A stretch of 64,000 nucleotides of DNA from Nocardia donostiensis (GTDB taxonomy: Bacteria; Actinomycetota; Actinomycetes; Mycobacteriales; Mycobacteriaceae): positions 1 to 64,000 of the forward strand of contig NZ_MUKP01000005.1 of assembly GCF_002081715.1 (NCBI RefSeq). Direction: 5' to 3'. Of the stretch, positions 1 to 7,887 are shown in pieces; position 1 is the first letter of the stretch, and each line of letters begins with the position of its first letter. The position numbers were made by a program, and so were the translations under genes. The notes under the pieces are model-generated. The model had not been told where the DNA came from. It searched no databases and saw only the letters and a list, made by a program, of their open reading frames with translations.

Positions 1-1214
1 CCGCTGCCGCCGCCGGTCGGCGGCGGGCTGCCCGCACCGCTGACGTATCCGGCGGCGCCGGGCGCCGCGGCGCTCTTCACCCCGACCGCCTTGGTGCCCA
101 TGGCACCAAGACCCGCCGCGGCGATCAGGGCGCCGCCCGTGGCGGTCAGACCCGAACCGCCGCTGCCGACGATCGCGACGGCCGGCGTGACCAGGCGCAT
201 CAACGCAGGCAGCACGAATGCGACACTGCACAGCAGCACGATGGCCACCAGCATGCGCTGGGCCTGTTCCCCGTCGGGCAGTCCGGAGGCCGAGGTCAGC
301 TCGTCCACATGACCGGCTGTGGTAAAGGCGATCATGTAGACGATCGCCGCCACCGGCTTCCACAGCATGAACGCGATGATCCAGCCGACCAGCTTCTGAT
401 ACGACTGCTTACCGGTGTTCATCCCGGACGCGGCCGCCGCCAGCGGCAGCACACCGGCCGCTATCACCAGCAGCCCTTGCCGGACGATGGCCAGCACGAT
501 CTGGGCCAGCGCGCCGAGCAGGCCGACAATCGCGATGATCAACACCAAGCCCGGCGAGAACGCCTGCAGCTTGCTGGTTTTCACCATCAGCTCGGCCAGG
601 TTCCGTGCATTGCCGTCGGTGGAATCGTTGATGATCCACTCCGCGAACCGGTCCGAGGCCTGGGTTCCCGCGACGATGACGGCGCCGAGCATCCACGAAC
701 TGAACACGACCCTGGTGAACATCCGGAAGGATTCGGCCGCTTCGTTCATCGCGGCCCCACGTCTGGCCTCGGCCAATCTGGCGCCGGTCAGGATCACCGA
801 CGCTATGAGCAGCAATATCTGCGCCTGATAGGTGTAGTCGTTGATTTTGGTGAACAGCGAACCGGAATCGCTGACCGCTTCGTTGGGCACCTTCATCCAG
901 AAGGTCAACGCCAGGATGATCGCCTCGCCGAGGCCGTTCATCAGCGAATCGACCACCTTGCCGAAGGTGGAATCCCAGGCCTTGTCCTTGACCGCGTTGG
1001 CGGCCTCACCCGGATGCGATGCGGCGTTGCCCGCCTTGCAGACCGCCGACGCGGCGTCACCCAGCGAGATACCGGGGATACCGAGACCGTCGAGCGTGTC
1101 GTGTATTTCGTCGCACGTCTCGTCGAAGCCGTAGGTCTGGCCGTAGGCCACCGTCGGCGTCGCGATCATCACCGTGAAGATGACCGCGAAGATCGTGACA
1201 ATTCGCCTCACCAT
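1..1214 (-). CDS. VirB6/TrbL-like multi-spanning membrane protein (partial, cut by left edge)
   Basis: An open frame starts with ATG at 1214, behind a GAGGGG ribosome-binding site, and runs off the left edge, so only the first 404 codons are visible. The N-terminus looks like a cleavable signal peptide of about 25 residues ending near VAYGQ. A short soluble part with two Cys follows, and then about six hydrophobic segments between residues 125 and 375. The visible end is Gly/Ala/Pro-rich. The organisation resembles the VirB6/TrbL class of inner-membrane channel proteins and the SCO6881-like proteins of actinobacterial conjugation clusters. The family call rests on topology and neighbours (VirB2-like, TcpC-like and ParA-like genes), not on a catalytic motif. 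Confidence 0.7.
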   Translation of the reverse strand, partial: MVRRIVTIFAVIFTVMIATPTVAYGQTYGFDETCDEIHDTLDGLGIPGISLGDAASAVCKAGNAASHPGEAANAVKDKAWDSTFGKVVDSLMNGLGEAIILALTFWMKVPNEAVSDSGSLFTKINDYTYQAQILLLIASVILTGARLAEARRGAAMNEAAESFRMFTRVVFSSWMLGAVIVAGTQASDRFAEWIINDSTDGNARNLAELMVKTSKLQAFSPGLVLIIAIVGLLGALAQIVLAIVRQGLLVIAAGVLPLAAAASGMNTGKQSYQKLVGWIIAFMLWKPVAAIVYMIAFTTAGHVDELTSASGLPDGEQAQRMLVAIVLLCSVAFVLPALMRLVTPAVAIVGSGGSGLTATGGALIAAAGLGAMGTKAVGVKSAAAPGAAGYVSGAGSPPPTGGGS

Positions 1215-1312
1215 GTCAGCCCCTCGATGCTGTGCGGGGAATCGATCCGGACCAGCCTCGTGCTTGTCACCCTCGTGAACTGCAGCTTTCACTTTCCGTC
1301 CCACCATCGGAA

Positions 1313-2128
1313 TCACCATGGGGTCCACCCCGCCAGCGATTCGACGTACTCGGTCTGCGGGGCCGACGACGTGGTCGGCTTGAGCCGCCAGTCACCCGCG
1401 TCCCACACCATGATCAGCCGCAGCGCCACCCACAGCTGTTTGCCGTCCACGGCCGGACCGCGGATGGCAAGCCGGACGATAGCCATATCGTCGGCGTAGT
1501 CGTCGATCTTGAACGCGTCCGAGGCCACCAGGTACTTGGTCACCGACTCCGGTTGCTGTTCGGGCAGCCGATCCGCGTCCAGCGCCCGGTCGTAGGCGGC
1601 GATCTGTTGCGCGGACACTCGCACCTGCCGCACGTACAGGTCCCGATGCGCGGGGCGGGCGTTGAGCCGGTAGGTGATCTGCGCCGCCGCCAGTGCGGCG
1701 CCCTGCGGGGTGTGGGAGTAGCCGACGGCAAGCCCGTCCTCGATCCGGCGGGGACCGTCGGATGTGGAGAACGGCACCGACGCCCCGTACACCCGCTGCC
1801 AGCCCCGTGGGCCGGTGGTGCCCTTGGGCGCCGCGGTCAGCCAGTCCGGGTCGGTCGGTTTACGCTGCGGCGAGGGGTCCTGCGGAAGCGTTTGCCCTGC
1901 GGGGTTGTTGGGAATGTCGACGCGTCTGCCGAACAGGTCGACATCCGGGGCGGCAAACCCTTCGGCAACCGGTCCTTCGGTGAACGACGGCGCGGCCTCC
2001 GACCCCGCGTCGTCGTCCCGGCCGACATAGACGAACACACCGACGATCACGATCAGCGTCAGCACCGCCGCCGACGCAACGACACCGAAGGAGACGCGAT
2101 CACGCGCGTACGGCTCCTTCTCACTCAC
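1313..2128 (-). CDS. Membrane-anchored conserved protein, paralogue of the adjacent lipoprotein
   Basis: This 271-residue protein has a short cytoplasmic N-terminus, one transmembrane helix at about residues 13-35 and a large exported domain. The exported domain aligns by eye with the upstream lipoprotein: both have a W-x-x-[VF]-x-G-[AV] start, a G-[FY]-x-x-[ST]-P-x-G-A-A stretch and a closing W-R-L-[KR] segment. Its ATG overlaps the stop of the preceding gene by four bases (ATGA), so the two are probably translationally coupled. The fold may be a VirB8/TcpC-type domain, but that is inference. It likely acts in the periplasm-like space as part of the secretion cluster. Confidence 0.6.
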   Translation of the reverse strand: MSEKEPYARDRVSFGVVASAAVLTLIVIVGVFVYVGRDDDAGSEAAPSFTEGPVAEGFAAPDVDLFGRRVDIPNNPAGQTLPQDPSPQRKPTDPDWLTAAPKGTTGPRGWQRVYGASVPFSTSDGPRRIEDGLAVGYSHTPQGAALAAAQITYRLNARPAHRDLYVRQVRVSAQQIAAYDRALDADRLPEQQPESVTKYLVASDAFKIDDYADDMAIVRLAIRGPAVDGKQLWVALRLIMVWDAGDWRLKPTTSSAPQTEYVESLAGWTPW

Positions 2129-2775
2129 TTCGGCGCCTCCAATACCACAATGTCGTTGGGCAGTTCATCGATCGCGTCGACGGGTCGTTCGGTGGATTCC
2201 GGGTCCGGCAGACGTAACCTCCAATCCTCACGGAACCACTCCACCGTGGTGTGGTTCACCGCTTTCGAGCTGTCCGAATACTCGGTGTAGACGTCCACTG
2301 TCGAACGCTGGTCGCTGTATTCGGTGATCTTGTAACCGAGCAGCCGCGGCGCGTACTCGGGTGCCGCAGGCCCGGTGATGGACAACTGCACCCGGCTGAC
2401 CGACCATGCGTCGCGGGCCGGGCCGGGCACCACCTCGCGGGCAACTACATTCGACCATTGGCTGTCGGTCGCGATCGATAGCCGCACCGTATGGGTGATG
2501 GCTGCGACAGCCGCGCCCGGCGGGGAACGATCGAAACCGGTTGCTGCGCCGTCGGCCTCCGATTCCGGTCCCTGGTCGGTCCGCGGCAGGGCGACGCCCT
2601 GGAACGGTTGCCATCGCACATTCGTCGGCGGCGCGGACAGATCCTGACCGGATCCGGTGTCCGAGCCGCAACCGGTGGCAAACAGCAGCACGATGCCGAG
2701 CGTTCCCGCCGCAGGACCGCGCAGCCTTCGCCACCGGCTCCCGGTGACGGCGGCCGGTATCACTATGGAGTTCAT
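2125..2775 (-). CDS. Conserved lipoprotein of the secretion-like cluster
   Basis: This 216-residue protein has a basic N-terminus, a hydrophobic segment and a lipobox-like FATGC, so Cys36 is the probable lipidation site. The body resembles the next gene's exported domain; the pair probably arose by duplication, one copy anchored by lipid and the other by a helix. Function is unknown. The position directly after two VirB2-like genes suggests an envelope component of the same apparatus. The ribosome-binding site before the ATG at 2775 is weak, so a nearby downstream start is possible. Confidence 0.6.
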   Translation of the reverse strand: MNSIVIPAAVTGSRWRRLRGPAAGTLGIVLLFATGCGSDTGSGQDLSAPPTNVRWQPFQGVALPRTDQGPESEADGAATGFDRSPPGAAVAAITHTVRLSIATDSQWSNVVAREVVPGPARDAWSVSRVQLSITGPAAPEYAPRLLGYKITEYSDQRSTVDVYTEYSDSSKAVNHTTVEWFREDWRLRLPDPESTERPVDAIDELPNDIVVLEAPK

Positions 2776-2805
2776 ACGCTGGTCATTCCATCCACTCCTG
2801 CCCGC

Positions 2806-3084
2806 TCATGCGGGCAGGAACGCCAGCGCGATGCCCGAGGCAGTGCTGGCGACCACCGCGCCGAGCAGGCTCATCAGCACACCATGCGAGGCATCGTTCA
2901 TCGCCAGGTCGCTGCGGAACGTGAGCCACAGCTTCCCTGCCGAGACGATCATCCACGCCAGGCATACCAGGAGCACGAACCACAGCAGCCAGTTCAGCAG
3001 CTGCGACAGCGGTTCCAGCACCTCGGCAGGCATCTGTTTGTAGGCCAGCACCTTCAGCTCATTCGCAGCCCGTACCGTAGACAT
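2806..3084 (-). CDS. Small two-helix membrane protein, VirB2-like (second copy)
   Basis: This is a 92-residue protein with two hydrophobic helices, at about residues 28-48 and 66-90, joined by a short polar loop. It shares the W-[FL]-V-L-L, A-G-K and final helix pattern with the upstream 98-residue protein, so the two look like tandem paralogues. Two short helices without a soluble domain are typical of VirB2/TrbC-type pilin subunits of type IV secretion. The ATG at 3084 is preferred because a GAGG lies five bases upstream; a GTG directly before it is the alternative. Confidence 0.55.
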   Translation of the reverse strand: MSTVRAANELKVLAYKQMPAEVLEPLSQLLNWLLWFVLLVCLAWMIVSAGKLWLTFRSDLAMNDASHGVLMSLLGAVVASTASGIALAFLPA

Positions 3085-3091
3085 CACGGCC

Positions 3092-3388
3092 TCACGTACC
3101 GATGACCGCGTTCATGATGGTTCCGGCGCTGGTGGCGACCACCCCGCCGATCATCGCCCCCGCCACCATCTTCGGCGATTCGAGACCACCACCGGTCCAC
3201 TTCTCCCAGGCGAATTTGCCGCCCGCGTAGATGATGCCGCAGATACCCGACAGCAAGACGAACCAGGTGAGATACCGGACCAGCTGCAGAATCTTCTCCG
3301 ATCCTGGAGGCGCCTCCGGGGTGGGGTTGCCCACCTGGGCCAGGACAGTGCCATATGTGTCCTGCACAGCGAGGAGGATCGTGCTCAT
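3092..3388 (-). CDS. Small two-helix membrane protein, VirB2-like (first copy)
   Basis: This 98-residue protein has a polar N-terminus with a PTPEAPPGSEK segment, then two hydrophobic helices at about residues 38-58 and 76-95 around an AGGKFAWEKW loop. It is a paralogue of the next gene downstream, only a few bases away. The pattern fits a VirB2/TrbC-like subunit, possibly the exposed pilus or channel rod of the cluster. A GAGAAAGG ribosome-binding site precedes the ATG. No classical cleavable signal peptide is evident, which is a difference from typical VirB2. Confidence 0.55.
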   Translation of the reverse strand: MSTILLAVQDTYGTVLAQVGNPTPEAPPGSEKILQLVRYLTWFVLLSGICGIIYAGGKFAWEKWTGGGLESPKMVAGAMIGGVVATSAGTIMNAVIGT

Positions 3389-3419
3389 CGGGTGCCTTTC
3401 TCGAAAAATGATGAGGGAC

Positions 3420-3447
3420 GGTCTGTCCCCGCGAACGCGGGGAGCAC
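3420..3447 (-). repeat. Solitary type I-E CRISPR-repeat-like hairpin
   Basis: On the minus strand these 28 bases begin GTGCTCCCCGCG, continue GCGGGG after a two-base turn and end ACAGACC. The 7-bp stem is CCCCGCG/CGCGGGG. Length, GTG-CTCCCCGCG opening and palindrome closely match the usual actinobacterial type I-E CRISPR repeat form. Only one copy is present, with no spacer array and no cas gene in the window. It sits about 30 bases upstream of the first VirB2-like gene and may simply be a terminator or mRNA structure. Confidence 0.4.
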
Positions 3448-3481
3448 AAATGTGAGCATGTGCTCGACTACGGTCACGGCA

Positions 3482-4135
3482 TCACTCCTCCAGCAATCTC
3501 GAACGACCCCGGCTCGGCGGTGATTCCGCCAGCGCGGCCCGCGCAGCCGCCACGATCTCCGCGCCCAGTTCGTGCATCTCGAACGGCACCTCGTCGAGCG
3601 GGTCGATCTTGCGCCTACGCTGCGGCAGCCCGGTGCCAGGTGTCCACACCGGCAGCTTCTCCGGCTCCACCAGCGTCCACTCCTCGTACCACGGCACCTG
3701 CCACAGATGCCCGGCCAGGGAGCCGACCACCTCGCGGTAGCGGCGGATCTCGGCGGGCATCCGGCCGGGCCGGGCGGCAACGGTGATCAGGCCGAGCACC
3801 TCAGACGGCCCGGCGAACCCGGCGTGATGTTGCCGCAACAGATCGTGGGCACGGGTCAGCCCGGCAATGGTTTCTCTGGCCACCAGAACGACAAAAGGCG
3901 ATTCACGATCGAAGACGCCGGGCCAGCGGCGACCCGAATCCGCCGCGGGCGCAAGCACATTGGCAAGAGTACTGGCTCCGGCGCCGCCGTGCACACCCAG
4001 CAGCCAGACCAGCGGCGCACGGCCGACTCCGGGCACGGGACGGTCCCAGATCGCGGCACGGCGCGACTCCGGTGGGGGAACCACCCCGGCTGCTGCGTGT
4101 TCCGATCGGCGAGGAAGATTCATGGCGGCGGTCAT
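3482..4135 (-). CDS. DUF6668-like P-loop protein of actinobacterial conjugation loci
   Basis: This 217-residue protein has a P-loop-like GVHGGAGASTLA at about residues 47-58 and a VVLVARET strand resembling the switch region of MinD/ParA folds. The lysine of the Walker A motif is absent. The start overlaps the stop of the upstream ParA-like gene by four bases, so the two are probably made together. I recognise it as the DUF6668 type from actinobacterial transfer regions, from memory. Role unknown; a structural or regulatory partner of the neighbouring NTPase is plausible. Confidence 0.6.
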   Translation of the reverse strand: MTAAMNLPRRSEHAAAGVVPPPESRRAAIWDRPVPGVGRAPLVWLLGVHGGAGASTLANVLAPAADSGRRWPGVFDRESPFVVLVARETIAGLTRAHDLLRQHHAGFAGPSEVLGLITVAARPGRMPAEIRRYREVVGSLAGHLWQVPWYEEWTLVEPEKLPVWTPGTGLPQRRRKIDPLDEVPFEMHELGAEIVAAARAALAESPPSRGRSRLLEE

Positions 4136-5004
4136 GATGCCACCCCGGCCAGTAGCCGCCCATAGGCCCGGCGGGTCTCCTCCGCCAGCGAAATATGCCG
4201 GACGAGCTCACCGCGAGCCAGATGCGGATCGTAGGGGATCTCCCTGATATCGCGGACCCACCCGGACAGATGTTCTCGCAAATGGTCGGCAACCCGCGAA
4301 TCGGCGCCAGGGATCTGATGCGAGACGACAATGGTGGTATCGCCCACGATGCCCTCGCCGATACCGTCTGCGATATCGCCGAACTCGTCGTCCAGCCATT
4401 CCAGGGTTACCCGCAAGCGGTTCGCGGCATCGGTACGCGCCGGAATGGTCAGTACCAGAGCCACATCCGCATCGTCGAGCAAAGGCCTCAGTTGACGGCC
4501 GGCAATCGGACTGCCGCCGTCGTAGACCGCCGTATACCCGGCATCGTCGATCGCACGCGCGACCGTGAGATAACTCGCACGCCGCCGCAACGGTGCGGCA
4601 TCGCGCCACAGCAGGCCGATCCCCGATGTCGCCCGGGACAGGCACTCCTTCAACGGGGCAGGCTCCCCGCCACCGCGCCCGTACAACCACGATTGCAGGC
4701 TGATCGGATGCAGATGTTCGTCGGCACCGCGCAGCGCCAGATCGCCGCCTGCGGCGGTCGCATCCACCGCCACCGTATCGGTCCCGGACAGGCCGAGCTC
4801 CCCCGCCAACCCCAGTGCCGTCGTGGTGGTTCCCGCCCCGCCGCAGCCACCGACCACGAGTATCGGGCGCGGACCGCCCGCCTCGCGCGGCGACCGCTTC
4901 CCCCGCCGCAAACGCACCACCGGAGCCTTCGGCCGCGCGGGCCGGTCCGACGCATCGCCCTCGTCGGGTAGGTCGTCGAGCCAGCGGCTCCAGTCGTCTC
5001 CCAT
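4132..5004 (-). CDS. MinD/ParA-like SIMIBI NTPase
   Basis: This 290-residue protein has an acidic N-terminus (MGDDWSRWLDDLPDE) followed by a basic stretch and then a P-loop-like GGCGGAGTTTTALGLAGEL near residue 53. Later segments (VAVDATAAGGDLALR, TAVYDGGSP, ALVLTIPARTD) follow the order of a ParA/MinD fold. The signature lysine of the deviant Walker A box is replaced, so nucleotide binding may be altered. The ATG at 5004 is chosen because it leaves a short gap to the upstream gene at 5019; an open extension to 5172 would overlap that gene. Such proteins often position or license secretion machinery. Confidence 0.65.
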   Translation of the reverse strand: MGDDWSRWLDDLPDEGDASDRPARPKAPVVRLRRGKRSPREAGGPRPILVVGGCGGAGTTTTALGLAGELGLSGTDTVAVDATAAGGDLALRGADEHLHPISLQSWLYGRGGGEPAPLKECLSRATSGIGLLWRDAAPLRRRASYLTVARAIDDAGYTAVYDGGSPIAGRQLRPLLDDADVALVLTIPARTDAANRLRVTLEWLDDEFGDIADGIGEGIVGDTTIVVSHQIPGADSRVADHLREHLSGWVRDIREIPYDPHLARGELVRHISLAEETRRAYGRLLAGVAS

Positions 5005-5018
5005 CGTTGCACTCTCCT

Positions 5019-5951
5019 CTATCCGGCCGTGATACCTGTGATCAGGGTGCGGCCGTCGATCACCGCCGTGGTGACCGTCTGCTTGCTGTAGGTGTCCGGT
5101 GCGTCGCCGGGACGGTATTCGGTGACCTCCACTGTGTACCTGTCTGCGTCGACAGTCACGATCCGCACGCAATGTTCGGTGCCCTCGGCGACGCTGTCGA
5201 TACCGCGCTGGATCACGGAGGCGGGCGAGACCTGCGACCCGGGAGCAACCACCTCTCTTGCCTTCTGGCCGGAACGCTCCACGTAATAGGCGTACTGGAA
5301 ACGCATGATCGCCGCCGGACCACTATCGGTGCCGCCCGGGCCCGCGCCGCGCACCACGTCACCGTGATGTTCGGTCGGGCAGCGCTGCGCGACTGCGGCG
5401 GAATCGGTGCTCTCGGCGGTGAACCGAAGGCCTGCTCCGTCCGAGATATCGGCGGTGTGCGTATCACTCGAGAAACCACCCAGCAGGTACAGCACTCCGG
5501 CAGCAGCGGCGCCGAGCAGCAGGATGGCGACCACGAGCACTGCGACGACGCGTCGCCGGGTGGCGCCGGTTTCCCGTGCGGCGTCACGCAATCGGGCGGG
5601 GCCGCGGCCGATCCGGGCAGGCGGGGAGAGGGGTTCGTCATCGGGCCAGGGGAAGCGGACCAGTTCGCCCTCGCGCGGAGTGTAGTCGTCATCGGGACCG
5701 GGAGCATGGTCGACAACCCAGTCGGACCAGCCGCCGGTGAACTCACTGCGATGCCCGGCCAGTTCGGCCGGGGCGGGGTCGTCGGTTCCGGTGTCGTCGT
5801 CGGCGGGCAGGATGTAGTCCGGGTAGCGGCGGGCGCCGTCGTCGTCCGGAAGCGGCGTACGCGCTTCCGAGGCGCGCTGCCCAGTACTCGGGTCGCCTTC
5901 CGGCTCCAGCGCGCCGTACCAGCGATCGAGCTGTTTGTACGACTTCAACAT
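5019..5951 (-). CDS. Membrane-anchored protein with NTF2-like exported domain (TcpC/VirB8-like)
   Basis: This 310-residue protein has a long acidic cytoplasmic part (residues 1-130, rich in D, E and P), a basic patch (ATRRR), one transmembrane helix at about 134-157 and an exported domain of about 150 residues. The last part (DRYTVEVTEYRP, KQTVTTAVIDG) has the alternating pattern of an NTF2-like beta sheet such as VirB8 or TcpC. This suggests an assembly factor of a type IV-like channel. It sits 14 bases upstream of the ParA-like gene in the same direction. The NTF2-like assignment is by eye and moderate. Confidence 0.55.
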   Translation of the reverse strand: MLKSYKQLDRWYGALEPEGDPSTGQRASEARTPLPDDDGARRYPDYILPADDDTGTDDPAPAELAGHRSEFTGGWSDWVVDHAPGPDDDYTPREGELVRFPWPDDEPLSPPARIGRGPARLRDAARETGATRRRVVAVLVVAILLLGAAAAGVLYLLGGFSSDTHTADISDGAGLRFTAESTDSAAVAQRCPTEHHGDVVRGAGPGGTDSGPAAIMRFQYAYYVERSGQKAREVVAPGSQVSPASVIQRGIDSVAEGTEHCVRIVTVDADRYTVEVTEYRPGDAPDTYSKQTVTTAVIDGRTLITGITAG

Positions 5952-6008
5952 TCCCCCATTCCCGCTGAGCCGGGCACGTGGTTTCGCATCGTCGAACCCT
6001 CTCGGCGA

Positions 6009-7673
6009 TCAGTTCGTGGAGAACGGGTCAATTATGGATGTGTTGGGTCGTTCGGTGGGCGCGTTCGTCCGCGCAGCACCGTAGGAGGCGCCGTCGACTC
6101 CTGTCCCAAACGGGAATTGTCCCGTACCGGACGGGCCCCGCGGCGGCGACGCGCCGGATCCGGGCCCGTCGATTCGAGCAGACGGGGCGCTGCCGATGTT
6201 CTGCGGCGCGTCTCCGCTGCCGTAAGTGGTTGCGATATCGCGAGCGGTGGCGGCCAGCCAGTCGGCGACGAACTTCGTCGGGGCCACCCCGTCGACCGAG
6301 ATCGAGGCATTGCCATAGGCGTTGTGACGCTGGATGGTGTCCCAATACCGCACCCAGGTCGTGGTGTTCAGCAGCGCGTGGTTGTCCTGGATATTGTCGA
6401 CCACTGCGTCGAACGCCTGGCTCACCAGGCGAATACCGGTCGTCGGCGGAATGAGCTGCGGGATGGCGCCGATCAGTTTCGTGCCCAGCAGCAGCAGCGC
6501 GGCAGGCGGATTGGACAGTCCGGCCGTGGCGAGTTCGGCGATCGAGGCAGGGTTGAGCACCGCGCGCACCACGGTGACAACCGAGTTCAGCCCGATCATG
6601 CCGACCTTCAGCAGCGCCCGCAGCGCAGCGGGGATATCGACCGGGGTGCGAGGGTCGGCGGCGTCGGCCAGCCGCTCAGAGATCGATTTCTTCGGCGAGA
6701 GAGACAGATTCGCCAGCGAGTTCCCCTGGATGTCCTCGTTGACCACCTTGGTCGCGGTTTTGATCGAGGTGAACGCCAGCGCCTGCGCGATCGAGGTCAA
6801 CGAGGCGATCGGATCGCCTCCGCTGAGTTCGGCCTGTCCGGCGATACCGGCCACAGCTTTGAGAATCGGGGCGCCTTCGGGTGCATCGCAGGCGAGATCG
6901 CCCGCGGCACAGAAGCTGGCCACCCGGCCGGTGAGCGCGCCGAAATCCTCGGCCTGATCACGTTGCGGTCCGATACCGCCGCCAGTCGCGGGAACCCGCT
7001 GCAGCGCGACGATTCCGGAAACCTCCTGCCCCTCGGTGCCCGGCGCCGGGTCCGGTGTCGACTTGCCGGGAGCACCGGGAAACAGTGGCGCACCCGGATT
7101 ACGAGTCGGATCGCCGAACAGCGCGACGGCGGCGACCTTCTCGGGCGGGACACTACCCGTCCCCTGGCCGATCTCCTGCGCGAATATCGAGGCAACGTGG
7201 GCGCCTTGAGAGTAGCCGACGATCGCGAACCTGGTGTTCGGGCAGCGGTCGGCGACCGAGTCGGCCATTGTCCGCAGCCGTATCAGCCCGCCGGACAGCG
7301 ACTCCGCGTACGGGGTGACGCTACTGCCGCCCGCGCCGCCGAAGCCGGATTCGTATGGCACGTAAGCCCGGTTGACCAGCTTCGGGTCGGGGGCGTTGGC
7401 CAGCAGCGGGCGGAATACCGTGGACAGCATGCCGGTGTCGGTGGTCGGGGCGGCGTCCGGCGAGGATTCGCCGGTGCCCTGGATCCCCAAGGCGTACAGC
7501 GCGGGACAGGATTCGATCGCCAGCTTCGTAGAAGGTACTGCAGGGGCTGGAGGGGCTGCGGGACCGAACGGTTGGGCGTATGCGCTGCCGGCGGTTGCGG
7601 TTGCCACCGTGACGGTGAACGCGACCAGCATCCCCGAAATTCTTGCCGTGCATCCAGCCATAGCGACCCGCAA
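6009..7673 (-). CDS. Secreted cutinase-family esterase with a large insertion before the catalytic His
   Basis: This 554-residue protein has a signal peptide (cleavage near AYAQP, residue 34). The cutinase fold starts about residue 52, has the nucleophile GYSQG (Ser155) and the conserved CAAGDLAC (Asp259). In ordinary cutinases the catalytic His follows within about 15 residues in an H-x-A-Y-G motif. Here the matching HNAYG is at His450, so about 175 extra helical residues are inserted. A Pro/Gly-rich tail follows. Secreted cutinase-like enzymes of mycolata cleave lipid esters. Beside the secretion genes it may remodel the mycomembrane for the channel; that is inference. It is the first gene of the cluster. 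Confidence 0.75.
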   Translation of the reverse strand: MRVAMAGCTARISGMLVAFTVTVATATAGSAYAQPFGPAAPPAPAVPSTKLAIESCPALYALGIQGTGESSPDAAPTTDTGMLSTVFRPLLANAPDPKLVNRAYVPYESGFGGAGGSSVTPYAESLSGGLIRLRTMADSVADRCPNTRFAIVGYSQGAHVASIFAQEIGQGTGSVPPEKVAAVALFGDPTRNPGAPLFPGAPGKSTPDPAPGTEGQEVSGIVALQRVPATGGGIGPQRDQAEDFGALTGRVASFCAAGDLACDAPEGAPILKAVAGIAGQAELSGGDPIASLTSIAQALAFTSIKTATKVVNEDIQGNSLANLSLSPKKSISERLADAADPRTPVDIPAALRALLKVGMIGLNSVVTVVRAVLNPASIAELATAGLSNPPAALLLLGTKLIGAIPQLIPPTTGIRLVSQAFDAVVDNIQDNHALLNTTTWVRYWDTIQRHNAYGNASISVDGVAPTKFVADWLAATARDIATTYGSGDAPQNIGSAPSARIDGPGSGASPPRGPSGTGQFPFGTGVDGASYGAARTNAPTERPNTSIIDPFSTN

Positions 7674-7887
7674 TCCGTCTCGCCGCAGTTACCCGAGCGC
7701 TGTGAAACGCAATAGACCGTAACAGATTCCGGCTATGACCGCTGAAGCGGCGGAAAGTTTACGCGACGTACCGTCGACGCCCGGACGCACCGCGGCGCGC
7801 CGTGGCCGAAGCGTTATAAGTTTCCGATCTCGCCTGCCGTGCTGCCAAGGCCCCCTGACCTCAGCGCGGTGACAACCCCCGTGCTGA

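Noticed and set aside
3420..3447. A functional CRISPR locus
   Set aside because: Only one repeat-like unit is present, with no spacers and no cas genes in the window; it is reported as a repeat-like hairpin only.
4815..7715. A 966-codon plus-strand open frame
   Set aside because: It is antisense to the ParA-like, NTF2-like and cutinase genes, has Arg/Gly/Asp-rich composition typical of the opposite frame of high-GC genes, and lacks any domain.
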